DNA of 64,000 bases from Mycobacterium colombiense (GTDB lineage: Bacteria; Actinomycetota; Actinomycetes; Mycobacteriales; Mycobacteriaceae), in the NCBI RefSeq assembly GCF_001665835.1, contig NZ_LZSX01000027.1, positions 32,601 to 96,600 of the forward strand, given 5' to 3'. A model generated the notes under the pieces. It was not told where the DNA came from, made no database searches, and worked only from the letters and a program-made list of their open reading frames with translations. Each line of letters opens with the position of its first letter. Position 1 is the first letter of the stretch. A program made the translations under genes and the position numbers. Positions 27,434 to 35,529 of the stretch are shown piece by piece.

Positions 27434-27780
27434 CGCAGAGTTCCGCCTCCCTGGATCCCGGTCAGCCGGGGCTTACCCCGTTTACCAGCTGAGGTAACAA
27501 CCCGACGCGGGATCCGTCAACCGGGTTCGCTCCCCGGCGTCCGGCCTTTGTCCGAGTTGTTCTGCACGCCAATGGAATCACCAATTTGACGCGCGTAAGC
27601 CCTCTGGTGGCCGAGCGCCGCCGGCGACACCGCCGGCCACCGCCCGTCGGCGCCGCGGGCCCTGAACAGGAACTCACCGGGAGGAGGCGATTATCCGGGC
27701 GGATACACTGGGGCGGTCAGTCCGCCGATCAGCTTCGATCGCACCCGCTAACCCAATAAGAATCAGTCAGAGGTTGTGCC
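27434..27780. promoter_or_regulatory. Divergent intergenic region between hemerythrin and cyclopropane synthase genes
   Basis: No convincing gene in 347 bases. On the side of the hemerythrin gene there is a short hairpin CGGGG-CTTA-CCCCG (about 27465-27478) in its probable leader. On the other side TACACT at 27704-27709 is a plausible minus-10 about 70 bases before the synthase start. The middle is a GC-rich stretch of Gly/Ala/Pro-like triplets without an acceptable start. Confidence 0.35.
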
Positions 27781-28665
27781 TTGTCCGAAAAACCCGGCGA
27801 TGCCGTCAGCTTGGAACCGCATTTCGAGGACGTACAAGCGCACTACGACCTGTCCGACGAATTCTTCGCGCTCTTCCTGGACCCGACGCGGACCTATAGC
27901 TGCGCCTATTTCGAGCGCGATGACATGACGCTGGAAGAGGCGCAGTACGCCAAGGTCGACCTGTCGCTGGGCAAGCTTGGGCTGCAGCCGGGCATGACGT
28001 TGCTCGACATCGGGTGCGGGTGGGGCACCACGATCATCCGCGGCCTGGAGAACTACGACGTCAACGTCATCGGCCTCACGCTCAGCCGCAATCAGCAGGC
28101 ACACGTGCAGCGCCGCCTGGACAGCCATCCTTCGCAGCGGACCAAGCGGGTGCTGCTGCAGGGCTGGGAGCAGTTCGACGAGAAGGTCGACCGGATCGTG
28201 TCGATCGGCGCCTTCGAGCACTTCGGGCGCGACCGGTACGACGAATTCTTCAAGAAGGCCTACGAGGCGCTACCGGCCGACGGCGTCATGATGCTGCACA
28301 CCATCATCAAGCCCAGCGACGAGGAATTCGCGGAGCGCGGGCTGCCCATCACCATGACGAAGTTGCGCTTCATGAAATTCATCATGGACGAGATCTTCCC
28401 GGGCGGAGACCTGCCGCAGGCCAAGGGCGTCGTGGAGCACGCCGAGCGCGCCGGCTTCGGTGTGAAGCTGATTCAGCCGCTGCGCCTGCACTATGCCCGC
28501 ACCCTCGACACCTGGTCGGCCGCGCTCGAGGCGCGCCGGGACGAGGCCATCGCGATTCAGTCCGAAGAGGTCTACGACCGGTACATGAGGTACCTGACCG
28601 GATGCGCGGACCTGTTCCGCGAGGGCTACACCGACGTCGCGCAGTTCACCCTGACCAAGGGCTGA
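27781..28665 (+). CDS. Mycolic acid cyclopropane synthase (PcaA/CmaA/MmaA family)
   Basis: 294 aa from TTG 27781 with AGAGG in front. SAM-binding motif I TLLDIGCGWGTTIIRGLENYDVNVIGLTLS (about 75-100), the PHFEDVQAHYDLSDEFFALFLDPTRTYSCAYFERDDMT start and the C-terminal DRYMRYLTGCADLFREGYTDVAQFTL are all diagnostic of mycolate SAM methyltransferases; the Cys in YSCAYFE and the bicarbonate-site Glu and Tyr of the family are present. The overall match is best to PcaA, which makes the proximal cis-cyclopropane of alpha-mycolates. The setting next to a hemerythrin gene differs from M. tuberculosis pcaA, so orthology is not claimed. It acts in the cytosol on mycolates carried on AcpM. Confidence 0.9.
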   Translation: MSEKPGDAVSLEPHFEDVQAHYDLSDEFFALFLDPTRTYSCAYFERDDMTLEEAQYAKVDLSLGKLGLQPGMTLLDIGCGWGTTIIRGLENYDVNVIGLTLSRNQQAHVQRRLDSHPSQRTKRVLLQGWEQFDEKVDRIVSIGAFEHFGRDRYDEFFKKAYEALPADGVMMLHTIIKPSDEEFAERGLPITMTKLRFMKFIMDEIFPGGDLPQAKGVVEHAERAGFGVKLIQPLRLHYARTLDTWSAALEARRDEAIAIQSEEVYDRYMRYLTGCADLFREGYTDVAQFTLTKG

Positions 28666-28689
28666 CGCACCAGCCGCCGGACCGTCCGC

Positions 28690-30111
28690 TCAAACAGATT
28701 GCGCGACAACGGCTTTGAGGCGAAGGCCGTCGCTGACGTCGTCCAGCGCCAGTCCGCCGGGTTCGCGTACCAGGAAGGTCGTGGCGATCCCTGCGGCGTA
28801 GCAGCAGAAGCCCAACAACGTCACCGCCCGTAACCCGGCCCCGCTGAGCAGGAGCGGCACAAAAAGAGCACCCAGGAAGGCCCCGACTTTCGCGATGGCG
28901 GAAGAAAGCCCGTGGAACGTACTGCGGACGGCCGTGGGGTACGACTCCGCCGCGAGAAGCATCGTCGTGTAGTTGGGTCCGAAGGCGACGCCGAACAAAG
29001 ACATGCCGAACACGATCGCGAACGGCACCACCGAGGCGCTGATGATGGGAAAGGCCGTTATCAACAGCATCGCCAACGCGCAGATACCGAAACCGAGTGC
29101 CTGCAGCACACGTCGGGGCATGCGGTCCAGCACCAGCAGGCCGGCGATCGCGCCGCCGAGACCGAAACAAATGACCAGCACCGCGTTGAGGGCGATGTTG
29201 GACACCACGCTGCCGTGGGGCGCGATGTGCTTGATGAGCAGGGGTTGGCTGACGTAGCTGCCGTAGACGGCGACATTGAAGAAGAACCAGCTCCCGGCGG
29301 TGCCCAACAGGATGGTGAGGACTTTCCGATTGGACAGTCCGATCTTGGCGGCAGGAGTCGCACCGACGGTGGGCGAGGTGAATGTGGCGCGCGATTGAGC
29401 AAACGCCGCAAAGTCTTTCAGCGCCTGCTGTTCGTCACCACGCTCGGCGGTCCAGCGCGGCGACTCGGGCATGTGACGACGCTGATACAGCACCAGCAGC
29501 GACGGGATGACTCCCATCCCGAGTATCAGCCGCCAGGCGATGTGATCGGGAACGCCGATGGCCAGTACCAGGACGCTGACGAGGTAGGCGACGACCTGAC
29601 CGAACACATAGAAGATGAAGGTCAGGCCGACCAGTTGACCGCGGTTTCGCCGGTTGGCGTATTCGGCCATGATGACGCCGCTGGCGGGATAGTCGCCTCC
29701 GATACCGATTCCCAATATCAGCCGCGCGATGAGCAGGACAGTGAAGTTGGGAGCGAACGCGGAGAGCAATGCCCCGATGATCATCAAGACCGCTTCAAGA
29801 CCGTAGACCCGCCGCCGGCCGAGCATGTCGCCGAGGCGCCCGAAGGCTATGGCGCCCAACGCGACTGCCAGCAGGGTCGAGCTCGTCAGCATCGAAATCT
29901 GCCCGCCGGTGAGACGGAACTGCGGAGTGGCCAGCAGGGTTACCGTGCCGATGACGTTGAGATCGTAGGAGTCCGTGAAGAATCCGGCGCCGGCGGTCGC
30001 GGCCGCCTTGAAGTGGAAAATGTCGAGCTTTGCGTCGTCGATCGACCTGACGACACCGACAGGTGCCGATCCGGCGGCCCCAGCATCGTGCCGGCTCTCC
30101 AAACTTGTCAT
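28690..30111 (-). CDS. PHS-family MFS transporter (phosphate / phosphonate-linked)
   Basis: 473 aa with 12 membrane helices. The N-terminal FHFKAAATAGAGFFTDSYDLNVIG is the PHS (phosphate:H+ symporter) signature, followed by GRLGDMLGRRRVYGLEAVLMI and LILGIGIGGDYPASGVIMAEYANRRNRGQ. The loop MPESPRWTAERGD is also typical. It is divergent from a GntR regulator that heads a PhnX-like/alcohol dehydrogenase operon, so a role in uptake of a phosphonate or export/import of phosphate tied to that pathway is likely. A palindrome CTTGTCATGATAAG (30104-30117) overlaps its start codon. Confidence 0.85.
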   Translation of the reverse strand: MTSLESRHDAGAAGSAPVGVVRSIDDAKLDIFHFKAAATAGAGFFTDSYDLNVIGTVTLLATPQFRLTGGQISMLTSSTLLAVALGAIAFGRLGDMLGRRRVYGLEAVLMIIGALLSAFAPNFTVLLIARLILGIGIGGDYPASGVIMAEYANRRNRGQLVGLTFIFYVFGQVVAYLVSVLVLAIGVPDHIAWRLILGMGVIPSLLVLYQRRHMPESPRWTAERGDEQQALKDFAAFAQSRATFTSPTVGATPAAKIGLSNRKVLTILLGTAGSWFFFNVAVYGSYVSQPLLIKHIAPHGSVVSNIALNAVLVICFGLGGAIAGLLVLDRMPRRVLQALGFGICALAMLLITAFPIISASVVPFAIVFGMSLFGVAFGPNYTTMLLAAESYPTAVRSTFHGLSSAIAKVGAFLGALFVPLLLSGAGLRAVTLLGFCCYAAGIATTFLVREPGGLALDDVSDGLRLKAVVAQSV

Positions 30112-30251
30112 GATAAGTACGGTCCAACACGCACCGAAGACAAGTCAACGGAGTACCGTTCTTTACGGTGATGTTCAATACCCGTTAACCACAACAGGGT
30201 TCGGCGGCGACAGGACCGGATGCCGTACCGAAAGCATGTATAGTCAAGTGC

Positions 30252-31016
30252 ATGGCAATGGCGCTGCACGAAATGATCGCCGACAGCCTGCGGGAGCAAA
30301 TCCGGGCGGGAGATCTGCCCGTGGGTTCCGAGCTTCCGTCGGAATCCCAGCTCTGTGACCGGTGGAAGGCGTCACGCGGACCCGTGCGCCAGGCGCTGGC
30401 CGCACTGCGCGCCGAAGGGGTGATCGCCGGCGGTCGCGGGAAACGGCCGGTCGTACGCACGACTTCGATCGGCCAGCCGTTCGACACCCTGCTGTCCTAC
30501 TCCGCCTGGGCCCATTCAATCGGGCGCACGCCCGGACAGCGCACGCTCGAATTGGCCTTGCGGCGAGCGGATCAACACGCGGCGTCGGTACTCCAGATCG
30601 ACGAGGGAGCGCCGGTCGTGCAGATGTTGCGATTGCGCTACCTCGACGGCGAGCCCGCGATGCTGGAACGCGCGACCTTCGTCGAGAACGTCGGTCGCCG
30701 GTTGTTCGACTTCGATTGCGACTCAGGGTCGTTATGGGCCTATCTGTTGTCGCAAGGGGTGCGGTTCTCGACCGCTTCACACGTCATCGACGCGATCGCG
30801 GCCGATCCCCTCGATTCTGCGCATCTCTCTGTGGCGCAAGGTGATCCGCTGCTAAGGCAGCAGCGGATCACCCGAGGAGCCGGCGGCGAGATCATCGAAT
30901 ACCACGACGACCGCTATCTGCCGGCCATGGTCAGCTTCACACTCGAGAACACCCTGGACGCGCGCTGCGCCCTCACCCGAAATGCCAAGCCCGGATCGGA
31001 GGCCGACGCCCGATGA
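30252..31016 (+). CDS. GntR/HutC-family transcriptional regulator
   Basis: 254 aa. N-terminal winged helix (about 5-70): MIADSLREQIRAGDLPVGSELPSESQLCDRWKASRGPVRQALAALRAEG, then an effector-binding UTRA domain (about 90-245) with GAPVVQMLRLRYLDGEPAMLERATFV and the closing IIEYHDDRYLPAMVSFTLE. UTRA regulators of the HutC/PhnF group sense small ligands; PhnF controls phosphonate or phosphate genes. It overlaps the PhnX-like gene by ATGA (31013-31016) and is divergent from the PHS transporter, so it probably controls both sides. The 140-bp divergent region holds the likely operators. Confidence 0.88.
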   Translation: MAMALHEMIADSLREQIRAGDLPVGSELPSESQLCDRWKASRGPVRQALAALRAEGVIAGGRGKRPVVRTTSIGQPFDTLLSYSAWAHSIGRTPGQRTLELALRRADQHAASVLQIDEGAPVVQMLRLRYLDGEPAMLERATFVENVGRRLFDFDCDSGSLWAYLLSQGVRFSTASHVIDAIAADPLDSAHLSVAQGDPLLRQQRITRGAGGEIIEYHDDRYLPAMVSFTLENTLDARCALTRNAKPGSEADAR

Positions 31017-31720
31017 TCGCCCGGCTCGAACTGGCCGTACTGGACATGGCCGGCACCACCGTCGACGAGGGTCAGCAGGTCTACCGGGTTCTGGCCGAAA
31101 CGGCGATCGCCTATGGCGCAGCACCGTCACCGGCCGACATCGCCCGCTGGCACGGGGCGGCCAAACACGAGGCGCTGCGTGCGCTGCTCACCGCACCCGG
31201 TGGTGAGCCCCCGAGTGCGGACCTGCTGGACACCGTGGTGGCCGATTTCCGTTCCCGGCTGACGGCCGCCTACGCCATCTCTCCACCGCGCCCGCTGCCC
31301 GGAGTTACCGACGCGATGGCCGCACTGCGTTCCGCCGGCATCCGGGTCGCGCTCACCACCGGGTTCGATCGCGACATTGTCGATTCACTGATCTCCGCTT
31401 TGGGTTGGCAAGGCGAATCGGTGGTGGACGACGTCGTCTGCGGCAGCGACGTGGCGGCTGGGCGCCCGGCGCCCTTTATGATCTTCCGGGCGATGGAGAA
31501 CCTCGGTGTCGTCGACGTGGACCGCGTACTCGTCGCCGGAGATACCCCGCGTGACCTGCAAGCCGGAACCAATTCGGGTGCGGCGTTCGTCGTCGGTGTC
31601 CTGTCCGGAGCCGGGGACGCGGTCGAACTCGGCAGACATCGGCACACCCATCTGGTCGCGTCGGTGGCCGACCTGCCCACGCTCCTCGAGCTACGCAACG
31701 TGGCGGCCGGTCCCGCGTGA
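31013..31720 (+). CDS. Phosphonatase-like HAD hydrolase (TIGR03351, PhnX-like)
   Basis: 235 aa HAD protein. Motif I LDMAGTTVDEG with nucleophile Asp11, motif II TTGFDR, motif III Lys/Arg region around AAGRPAPFMIFRAMENLG, motif IV VAGDTPRDLQAG. The DMAGTTVD form, the WHGAAKHEALRALL cap segment and the GRPAP loop are typical of the phosphonoacetaldehyde-hydrolase-like group rather than general HAD phosphatases. Expected chemistry: C-P bond cleavage of phosphonoacetaldehyde or hydrolysis of a related phosphoester. Cap-domain Lys in AAKHE may or may not be the Schiff-base Lys of true PhnX. It overlaps the next gene by GTGA (31717-31720). Confidence 0.85.
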   Translation: MIARLELAVLDMAGTTVDEGQQVYRVLAETAIAYGAAPSPADIARWHGAAKHEALRALLTAPGGEPPSADLLDTVVADFRSRLTAAYAISPPRPLPGVTDAMAALRSAGIRVALTTGFDRDIVDSLISALGWQGESVVDDVVCGSDVAAGRPAPFMIFRAMENLGVVDVDRVLVAGDTPRDLQAGTNSGAAFVVGVLSGAGDAVELGRHRHTHLVASVADLPTLLELRNVAAGPA

Positions 31721-32799
31721 CGCAGCCGACGCCCTCGGCCCAGAAGGCTGCCATCCGGATCGACCACACATTGGCGGCCGTGTGGCGTGGCGGCGCCGAC
31801 ATCGCGGTGGAATCGGTGGCCGTGCCCCCGCTGGGGCCCGGTGATGCGTTGGTGCGAGTCAGGCTTGCCACGGTGTGCGGTAGCGACAGGCACACGGTGA
31901 GCGGACGGCGCCGACAGCCGTGTCCGTCGATCCTGGGCCACGAGACCGTCGGTGAGATCGTGGCGCTGGGCGCCGGCCAACCACGGGCCGTGGACGGGCG
32001 GCCGTTGCGCGTCGGTCAACGCGTCATCTGGAGCGTGACGTGGCCGTGCGGCACCTGCGACCGGTGTCTGACCGGCGCCACGGCGAAGTGCCGGGTCGTG
32101 CGCAAGGCCGGCCATGAGGCGCTGAACTCCGAATGGGGGCTGTCCGGCGGGTACGCCCAGCACGTGCTGCTCCCGCGCGGCTTACCCGTTGCCGTGGTCG
32201 ATGATCACCTCAGCGATTCGGTTGCCGCACCTGCGTCTTGTGCTACGGCGACGGTCATGGCCGTCGTCGAACGCGCGGGAAACCTGGCCGGCCGCCGAGT
32301 CGTTGTGCTCGGCGCCGGCATGCTCGGGCTGACCGCGATCGCTGCCGCCGTGTGTGCGGGCGCTTGCGCGGTGACCGCGGTCGACCCCGCCGCGGCCAGA
32401 AGACAATTGGCACGGCGATTCGGCGCCACCGCCGTGCGGGATTCGGTCCGCGACGCAGACCCGAACGACATATTGCTGGAATTCTCCGGCGTACCGGATG
32501 CCCTGGAAGACGGGCTGGCAGCCCTTGACGTCCAGGGGATAGCCGTCCTCGCCGGCTCCGTCGCACCGAATGCGGCCGTGGCGGTCGACGCCGAGTCGGT
32601 AGTGCGCCGTCAACTTTCCATCCTCGGCGTACACAACTACGAACCGCGACACCTGGCGGCGGCACTGACCTTTTTGTACCGAACGTGCGAGCGTTTCCCG
32701 TGGCACGAGTTGGTCGCCGACCCCGGATCCCTCGAGGACCTCGGTGCCCTGCTGGCCGCCCCCGCGGGACCTGTGCCGCGATACTCGATCGCCCCTTGA
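31717..32799 (+). CDS. Zn-dependent alcohol dehydrogenase, phosphonate-catabolism type (TIGR03366-like)
   Basis: 360 aa medium-chain dehydrogenase. Catalytic Zn ligands: Cys in LATVCGSDRHTV, His-Glu in LGHETVGEIV. Structural Zn site: CGTCDRCLTGATAKC with four Cys. Rossmann motif VVLGAGMLGLTAIAAAV. The order GntR, PhnX-like, ADH and a transporter is the known context of TIGR03366, dehydrogenases named for association with phosphonate breakdown. It starts by a GTGA overlap with the PhnX-like gene. It may oxidise a hydroxyalkyl phosphonate to the aldehyde that the hydrolase uses; this is inference. Confidence 0.85.
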   Translation: MTQPTPSAQKAAIRIDHTLAAVWRGGADIAVESVAVPPLGPGDALVRVRLATVCGSDRHTVSGRRRQPCPSILGHETVGEIVALGAGQPRAVDGRPLRVGQRVIWSVTWPCGTCDRCLTGATAKCRVVRKAGHEALNSEWGLSGGYAQHVLLPRGLPVAVVDDHLSDSVAAPASCATATVMAVVERAGNLAGRRVVVLGAGMLGLTAIAAAVCAGACAVTAVDPAAARRQLARRFGATAVRDSVRDADPNDILLEFSGVPDALEDGLAALDVQGIAVLAGSVAPNAAVAVDAESVVRRQLSILGVHNYEPRHLAAALTFLYRTCERFPWHELVADPGSLEDLGALLAAPAGPVPRYSIAP

Positions 32800-32918
32800 C
32801 AAGGGCAGTCGCGGTAGATCTGGGTTTACCGCCCCAGATCCGCGGGTAATTCCACAGCAACAACCTCATTCGGTGGGTGCCGGTTTTCCTCGGCGCAACG
32901 CCGCTGGAAGGACCGACC

Positions 32919-33434
32919 GTGAGCGCCAAACACCGCATGCCGCAGTCACCGGAGCAAAGGCCGACGTCGACCGATCGCGGTCGGTGGCGTGGCCTGTCCG
33001 GCGCTGCGAAGGTATGCGACATCATCTCCGCTTCGCTGTTGTGCGCCGCGTGCGCGACAGCGTTGGTGCTCAACGGAGGCCAGCACGAGAAGCGCAGTGT
33101 CGCCGCCACTCTCGAGCCGCCGGCCATCTCGCAGCCGGTGAGTCAGGAAGGCACCGTGGTGGCGGTGTCGGCAGACTCGGTGACCATGCGCGGCGCGGAC
33201 GGGCACATCCAGACCTACCGCTTCACCCCGAACACCACCGTCGTCACGCATGGCGCACGCCAACCCGTCACCGACGCACCGCATTTCACGGTCAATGACA
33301 AGGTCGTCGTGGTCGGAACGATCGAGGGCGGTACGGCAGTGGCCACCGCGGTGGCATACCGAGGTGCCGGCCACGGTGAGGCTCCACCGATGGATTACCT
33401 TGACGGCCAGGCGGTTCCGGCCGGCGCCGCCTGA
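32919..33434 (+). CDS. Membrane-anchored protein with small beta-barrel-like domain
   Basis: 171 aa from GTG 32919 with GGAAGGA in front. One N-terminal membrane anchor (about 30-52, DIISASLLCAACATALVLNGG), then an outer domain of about 90 residues (SQEGTVVAVSADSVTMRGADG through HFTVNDKVVVVGTIEGGTAVATAVAY) with alternating Val/Thr beta strands, similar in pattern to DUF5666-type OB folds. The end is YLDGQAVPAGAA. A degenerate second copy of its C-terminal third lies at 35804-36010. The function is unknown. Confidence 0.72.
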   Translation: MSAKHRMPQSPEQRPTSTDRGRWRGLSGAAKVCDIISASLLCAACATALVLNGGQHEKRSVAATLEPPAISQPVSQEGTVVAVSADSVTMRGADGHIQTYRFTPNTTVVTHGARQPVTDAPHFTVNDKVVVVGTIEGGTAVATAVAYRGAGHGEAPPMDYLDGQAVPAGAA

Positions 33435-33465
33435 GCGCAACGCGGCGCTAGGCTGGTGGCGATCC
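33276..33465 (+). repeat. Direct repeat copy 1 (tail of the membrane-anchored gene)
   Basis: 190 bases covering codons from DAPHFTVND to the stop plus about 30 bases downstream ending CTGGTGGCGATCC. It aligns along its whole length to 35825-36016, where the end reads CTGGTAGCGATCC. The two copies are in the same orientation and bracket the minus-strand islet of six small genes. Copy 1 is joined to the intact gene. Confidence 0.7.
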
Positions 33466-33564
33466 GGTCCCAGCGATTAACCTGGGGGAGAAGGCATTTC
33501 GAGGGCTTGCTCACGCGATGTCGCGATGCTGGTGCCCACCCGCGACACACGGCGATCGCTCAAC

Positions 33565-33699
33565 CTACTGGGGGCGGTCACCACCGGCGTCCGAGCCACC
33601 GGTGGTCACCGGTGTCTTGTTGTTCTGGTAGATGTGGTAACCGACGATCGCGATCGCAACAGCCGTTCCGACCGCAAGACCTACAGCGACAGCACCCAT
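33565..33699 (-). CDS. Single-TM micropeptide A, 44 aa
   Basis: ATG 33699 with GTGAGGAAAA directly upstream; TAG at 33567-33565. Residues 2-20 form one hydrophobic helix (GAVAVGLAVGTAVAIAIVG), followed by YHIYQNNKTPVTT and a Gly/Asp-rich polar tail. It is too short for routine gene calling. The junction motif GYHIYQN resembles GYAIYKN of micropeptide C. It is the last member of the minus-strand islet, about 140 bases after the 161-aa gene. Probably an inner-membrane peptide with the polar tail in the cytoplasm or outside; role unknown. Confidence 0.6.
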   Translation of the reverse strand: MGAVAVGLAVGTAVAIAIVGYHIYQNNKTPVTTGGSDAGGDRPQ

Positions 33700-33837
33700 T
33701 TTTCCTCACTCTCAACTCGTGTTTTCCTGATCGATAACCACTCGGCATATTGCCTGCGGATAGCTACGCGCTCGCCAACTCCCAACTACGGCGCCGGGGT
33801 CGACATGCGACCCTTCTGCGAATAGCGGTGAGTCGAT

Positions 33838-34323
33838 TCAGTCCATGATGATCGGCGGAATAACCGGTACAGGTGGTCCGGTGCGTTTCCACACCTCGCC
33901 AACTGGCGAGTCGGGATTGGTCAATGTGTTTCCGTTGCATATCAGCGTCATGAATGCTTCGGTACCGCCTGAATCAGTGTGCTCCTGGAGGGTGATTTGC
34001 AAAGGGTCCGTATCCGGAACCTGCGACCAAAGTCCCGAGTTCTCGCCCGAGCTCGGCGACCCCACATTCCAGGGCGGCCCATTGGGCTTGACCGGCTCCG
34101 CATCCCAGACGGGAATGCCCGTCACCTTTGCGCTGTACGTGTATTGATAGGTGCCGTGTTCGGTGAGAATGAGCGTTTGGTATTTAGAAGTTCCGGGCTC
34201 GAATACGTTGTTCTCGTAGCGTCCGGGGATTGCTGTCGCCGGATCGGACATCGGCGGGTTGTTGATCGCCGCGGCGTGCGGGTCTACCTTGGTCTCTCGG
34301 TTGACGGAGTCATCAGTCTTCAT
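33838..34323 (-). CDS. Beta-rich hypothetical protein, 161 aa
   Basis: Starts by an ATGA overlap (34323-34320) with the Cys-rich gene. There is no signal peptide or membrane segment. After a polar 30-residue N-terminus comes a segment IPGRYENNVFEPGTSKYQTL, then ILTEHGTYQYTYSAKVTG, LQITLQEHTDSGGTEAFMTL and a Pro-rich end (RTGPPVPVIPPIIMD). The G-x-Y plus L-x-L-x-x-H/D-G-T-Y pattern recalls lipocalin-like or lipid-binding beta barrels, but this is only a shape impression. Base composition is more AT-rich than flanking genes. Family not recognised. Confidence 0.6.
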   Translation of the reverse strand: MKTDDSVNRETKVDPHAAAINNPPMSDPATAIPGRYENNVFEPGTSKYQTLILTEHGTYQYTYSAKVTGIPVWDAEPVKPNGPPWNVGSPSSGENSGLWSQVPDTDPLQITLQEHTDSGGTEAFMTLICNGNTLTNPDSPVGEVWKRTGPPVPVIPPIIMD

Positions 34324-34856
34324 GATCGGATCGTTCCTTCCTTGAGTTCGCCATTGGCCGGCCTACTGGGACCAGTCATCTCGGGCGCGGAGAATTGCCG
34401 AAATGTCATCGTTTGCGGATCGCGCAGCGATGCTCGTGCATTGTCGAGCGGTGTGTGGACAACCAACGAACACATGCGGCATGCGGTCGCGCCGTTCTGT
34501 GACCACCACCTGCATGTGGGACGGATCTCGCACCGCGGGAGAGGTTGCAACGGCGCGCGTTCCGTACTTGCGGCCGCAGTGATCGCATCGCCGACTGCGC
34601 ACCGGGTGCCCGTCCAGTTTTCGCATGCGCCGGTAACGCACGGGCCGCTGAAACGGAAGCGCGCTTCTGCTGGCCAAGAACTTGCGTGACACGCACGGCT
34701 GACGAAGTTGTCGTCGATCTCTGCCGGGGGATGCATCCGCGCCACGGTGCCATCCGCTCGAACTACGCCGATGAGCAGATTCCCGGAGACGCAGTCACGA
34801 CTGGGGCACGTCAGCGCACCTTCTCCGTGAGTCTCATGGGCGGGAGGAACGCTCAT
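34320..34856 (-). CDS. Cysteine-rich hypothetical protein, 178 aa
   Basis: Starts three bases after the 84-aa gene stop and overlaps the 161-aa gene by ATGA. An N-terminal CPSRDC motif (residues 17-22) and VVRADGTVARM segment are followed by RFRFSGPC-VTGAC-ENWTGTRC (C-x4-C-x6-C) and RCEIRPTCRWWSQNGATACRMC (C-x5-C-x9-C-x2-C). The regular Cys spacing with Trp between suggests a metal or Fe-S site rather than disulfides, since no export signal is present. I have an impression that similar paired FRF..PC / CxxxxxCRW motifs occur in uncharacterised proteins of other bacteria, but I cannot name a family. A rival 109-codon frame on the same strand is less well placed. Confidence 0.6.
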   Translation of the reverse strand: MSVPPAHETHGEGALTCPSRDCVSGNLLIGVVRADGTVARMHPPAEIDDNFVSRACHASSWPAEARFRFSGPCVTGACENWTGTRCAVGDAITAAASTERAPLQPLPRCEIRPTCRWWSQNGATACRMCSLVVHTPLDNARASLRDPQTMTFRQFSAPEMTGPSRPANGELKEGTIRS

Positions 34857-34859
34857 GAC

Positions 34860-35114
34860 TCAGGTCCCCTTGACGGGCGGATTGAAGATGATGCCCAAAA
34901 TGTGACCGGGCGGAAAGCCGGGAATTGTGCGTTCCGCCACGACTTCAGAGGCGGGCATTGCCGGCGTCGGTGCTTCTTCTGTATAACCGTTCAATAGGTC
35001 GATAGTGGCGACTTCGTCGCGAACCGTTCTTTGCACCGCCATGCTTATCTTCGCGAGGACCTCTTGAGGCAGGTCGCCTTTGACCACGACTTCGAGTCCA
35101 GGTTGACTAGTCAT
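34860..35114 (-). CDS. Hypothetical protein, 84 aa
   Basis: ATG 35114 with AAGGAG eight bases upstream, a strong ribosome binding site. The N-terminal half (LEVVVKGDLPQEVLAKISMA) looks like a small beta-alpha unit; then QRTVRDEVATIDLLNGYTEE and a hydrophobic C-terminus (RTIPGFPPGHILGIIFNPP). No Cys, no signal peptide. It is first of three tightly packed minus-strand genes (84, 178 and 161 aa). The sequence gives no family. It could be an adaptor or a peptide substrate of its neighbours; undetermined. Confidence 0.6.
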   Translation of the reverse strand: MTSQPGLEVVVKGDLPQEVLAKISMAVQRTVRDEVATIDLLNGYTEEAPTPAMPASEVVAERTIPGFPPGHILGIIFNPPVKGT

Positions 35115-35178
35115 CGGTTATTCTCCTTGGTTGTTTGTTCGGCCCGAGATCATCTGTGACGGAAAAGCGGTCGGTCCC

Positions 35179-35286
35179 CTACGTTTGGGGCTTCGACGAC
35201 CGTGTCGCCAGTTTGTATGCTCCATACGCGATCGCAGCGACGGCCACCGCGGCCGCGGCGATCGATTTAACCTCTATGTCCATCAT
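35179..35286 (-). CDS. Single-TM micropeptide B, 35 aa
   Basis: Two consecutive ATGs at 35286 and 35283 follow GAGGGAG; the second has the better spacing. TAG ends it at 35181-35179. MMDIEVKS is followed by a hydrophobic Ala/Val helix (IAAAAVAVAAIAYGAY) and a basic tail LATRSSKPQT. The order is polar start, one membrane helix ending in an aromatic YGAY, then positive charge. It lies 64 bases upstream of the 84-aa gene on the same strand. Shares its layout with micropeptides A and C. Role unknown. Confidence 0.55.
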   Translation of the reverse strand: MMDIEVKSIAAAAVAVAAIAYGAYKLATRSSKPQT

Positions 35287-35529
35287 CAACTCCCTCAGCC
35301 TGATTGGTAGACCGGTCTGTATTTGTGGCGTTATGAAAATGGCATGTTTCACTCCGACGCTGACTATCCAATCGCCGGCAAGTGCCCGAGTTGGGGCCGG
35401 GCCCCACGTGGAGACGGTGCGCTGTCAAAGCTCCTTCACCGTCGAAGTAAACCCGGCCCCTTGTCGCCGGTGGCGCCTAAGCACATGCTGAACCGCGCGC
35501 CACCTTTTGACCCGAGGTATTGCGAGTTG

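Noticed and set aside
28912..30171. 419-codon plus-strand frame
   Set aside because: Antisense shadow of the PHS transporter; rich in Arg/Gln/Glu/Asp with no domain.
34363..34692. 109-codon minus-strand frame with a CDHCGRKYG motif, possible zinc finger
   Set aside because: It overlaps the 178-aa frame, which is coupled to both neighbours by a three-base gap and an ATGA overlap and has more regular Cys clusters.
35392..35406. Short GC palindrome TGGGGCC-G-GGCCCCA as terminator
   Set aside because: The one-base centre cannot form a hairpin loop and no U-tract follows.
35135..35491. 118-codon plus-strand frame
   Set aside because: It is antisense to micropeptide B, has no good ribosome binding site and no family resemblance.
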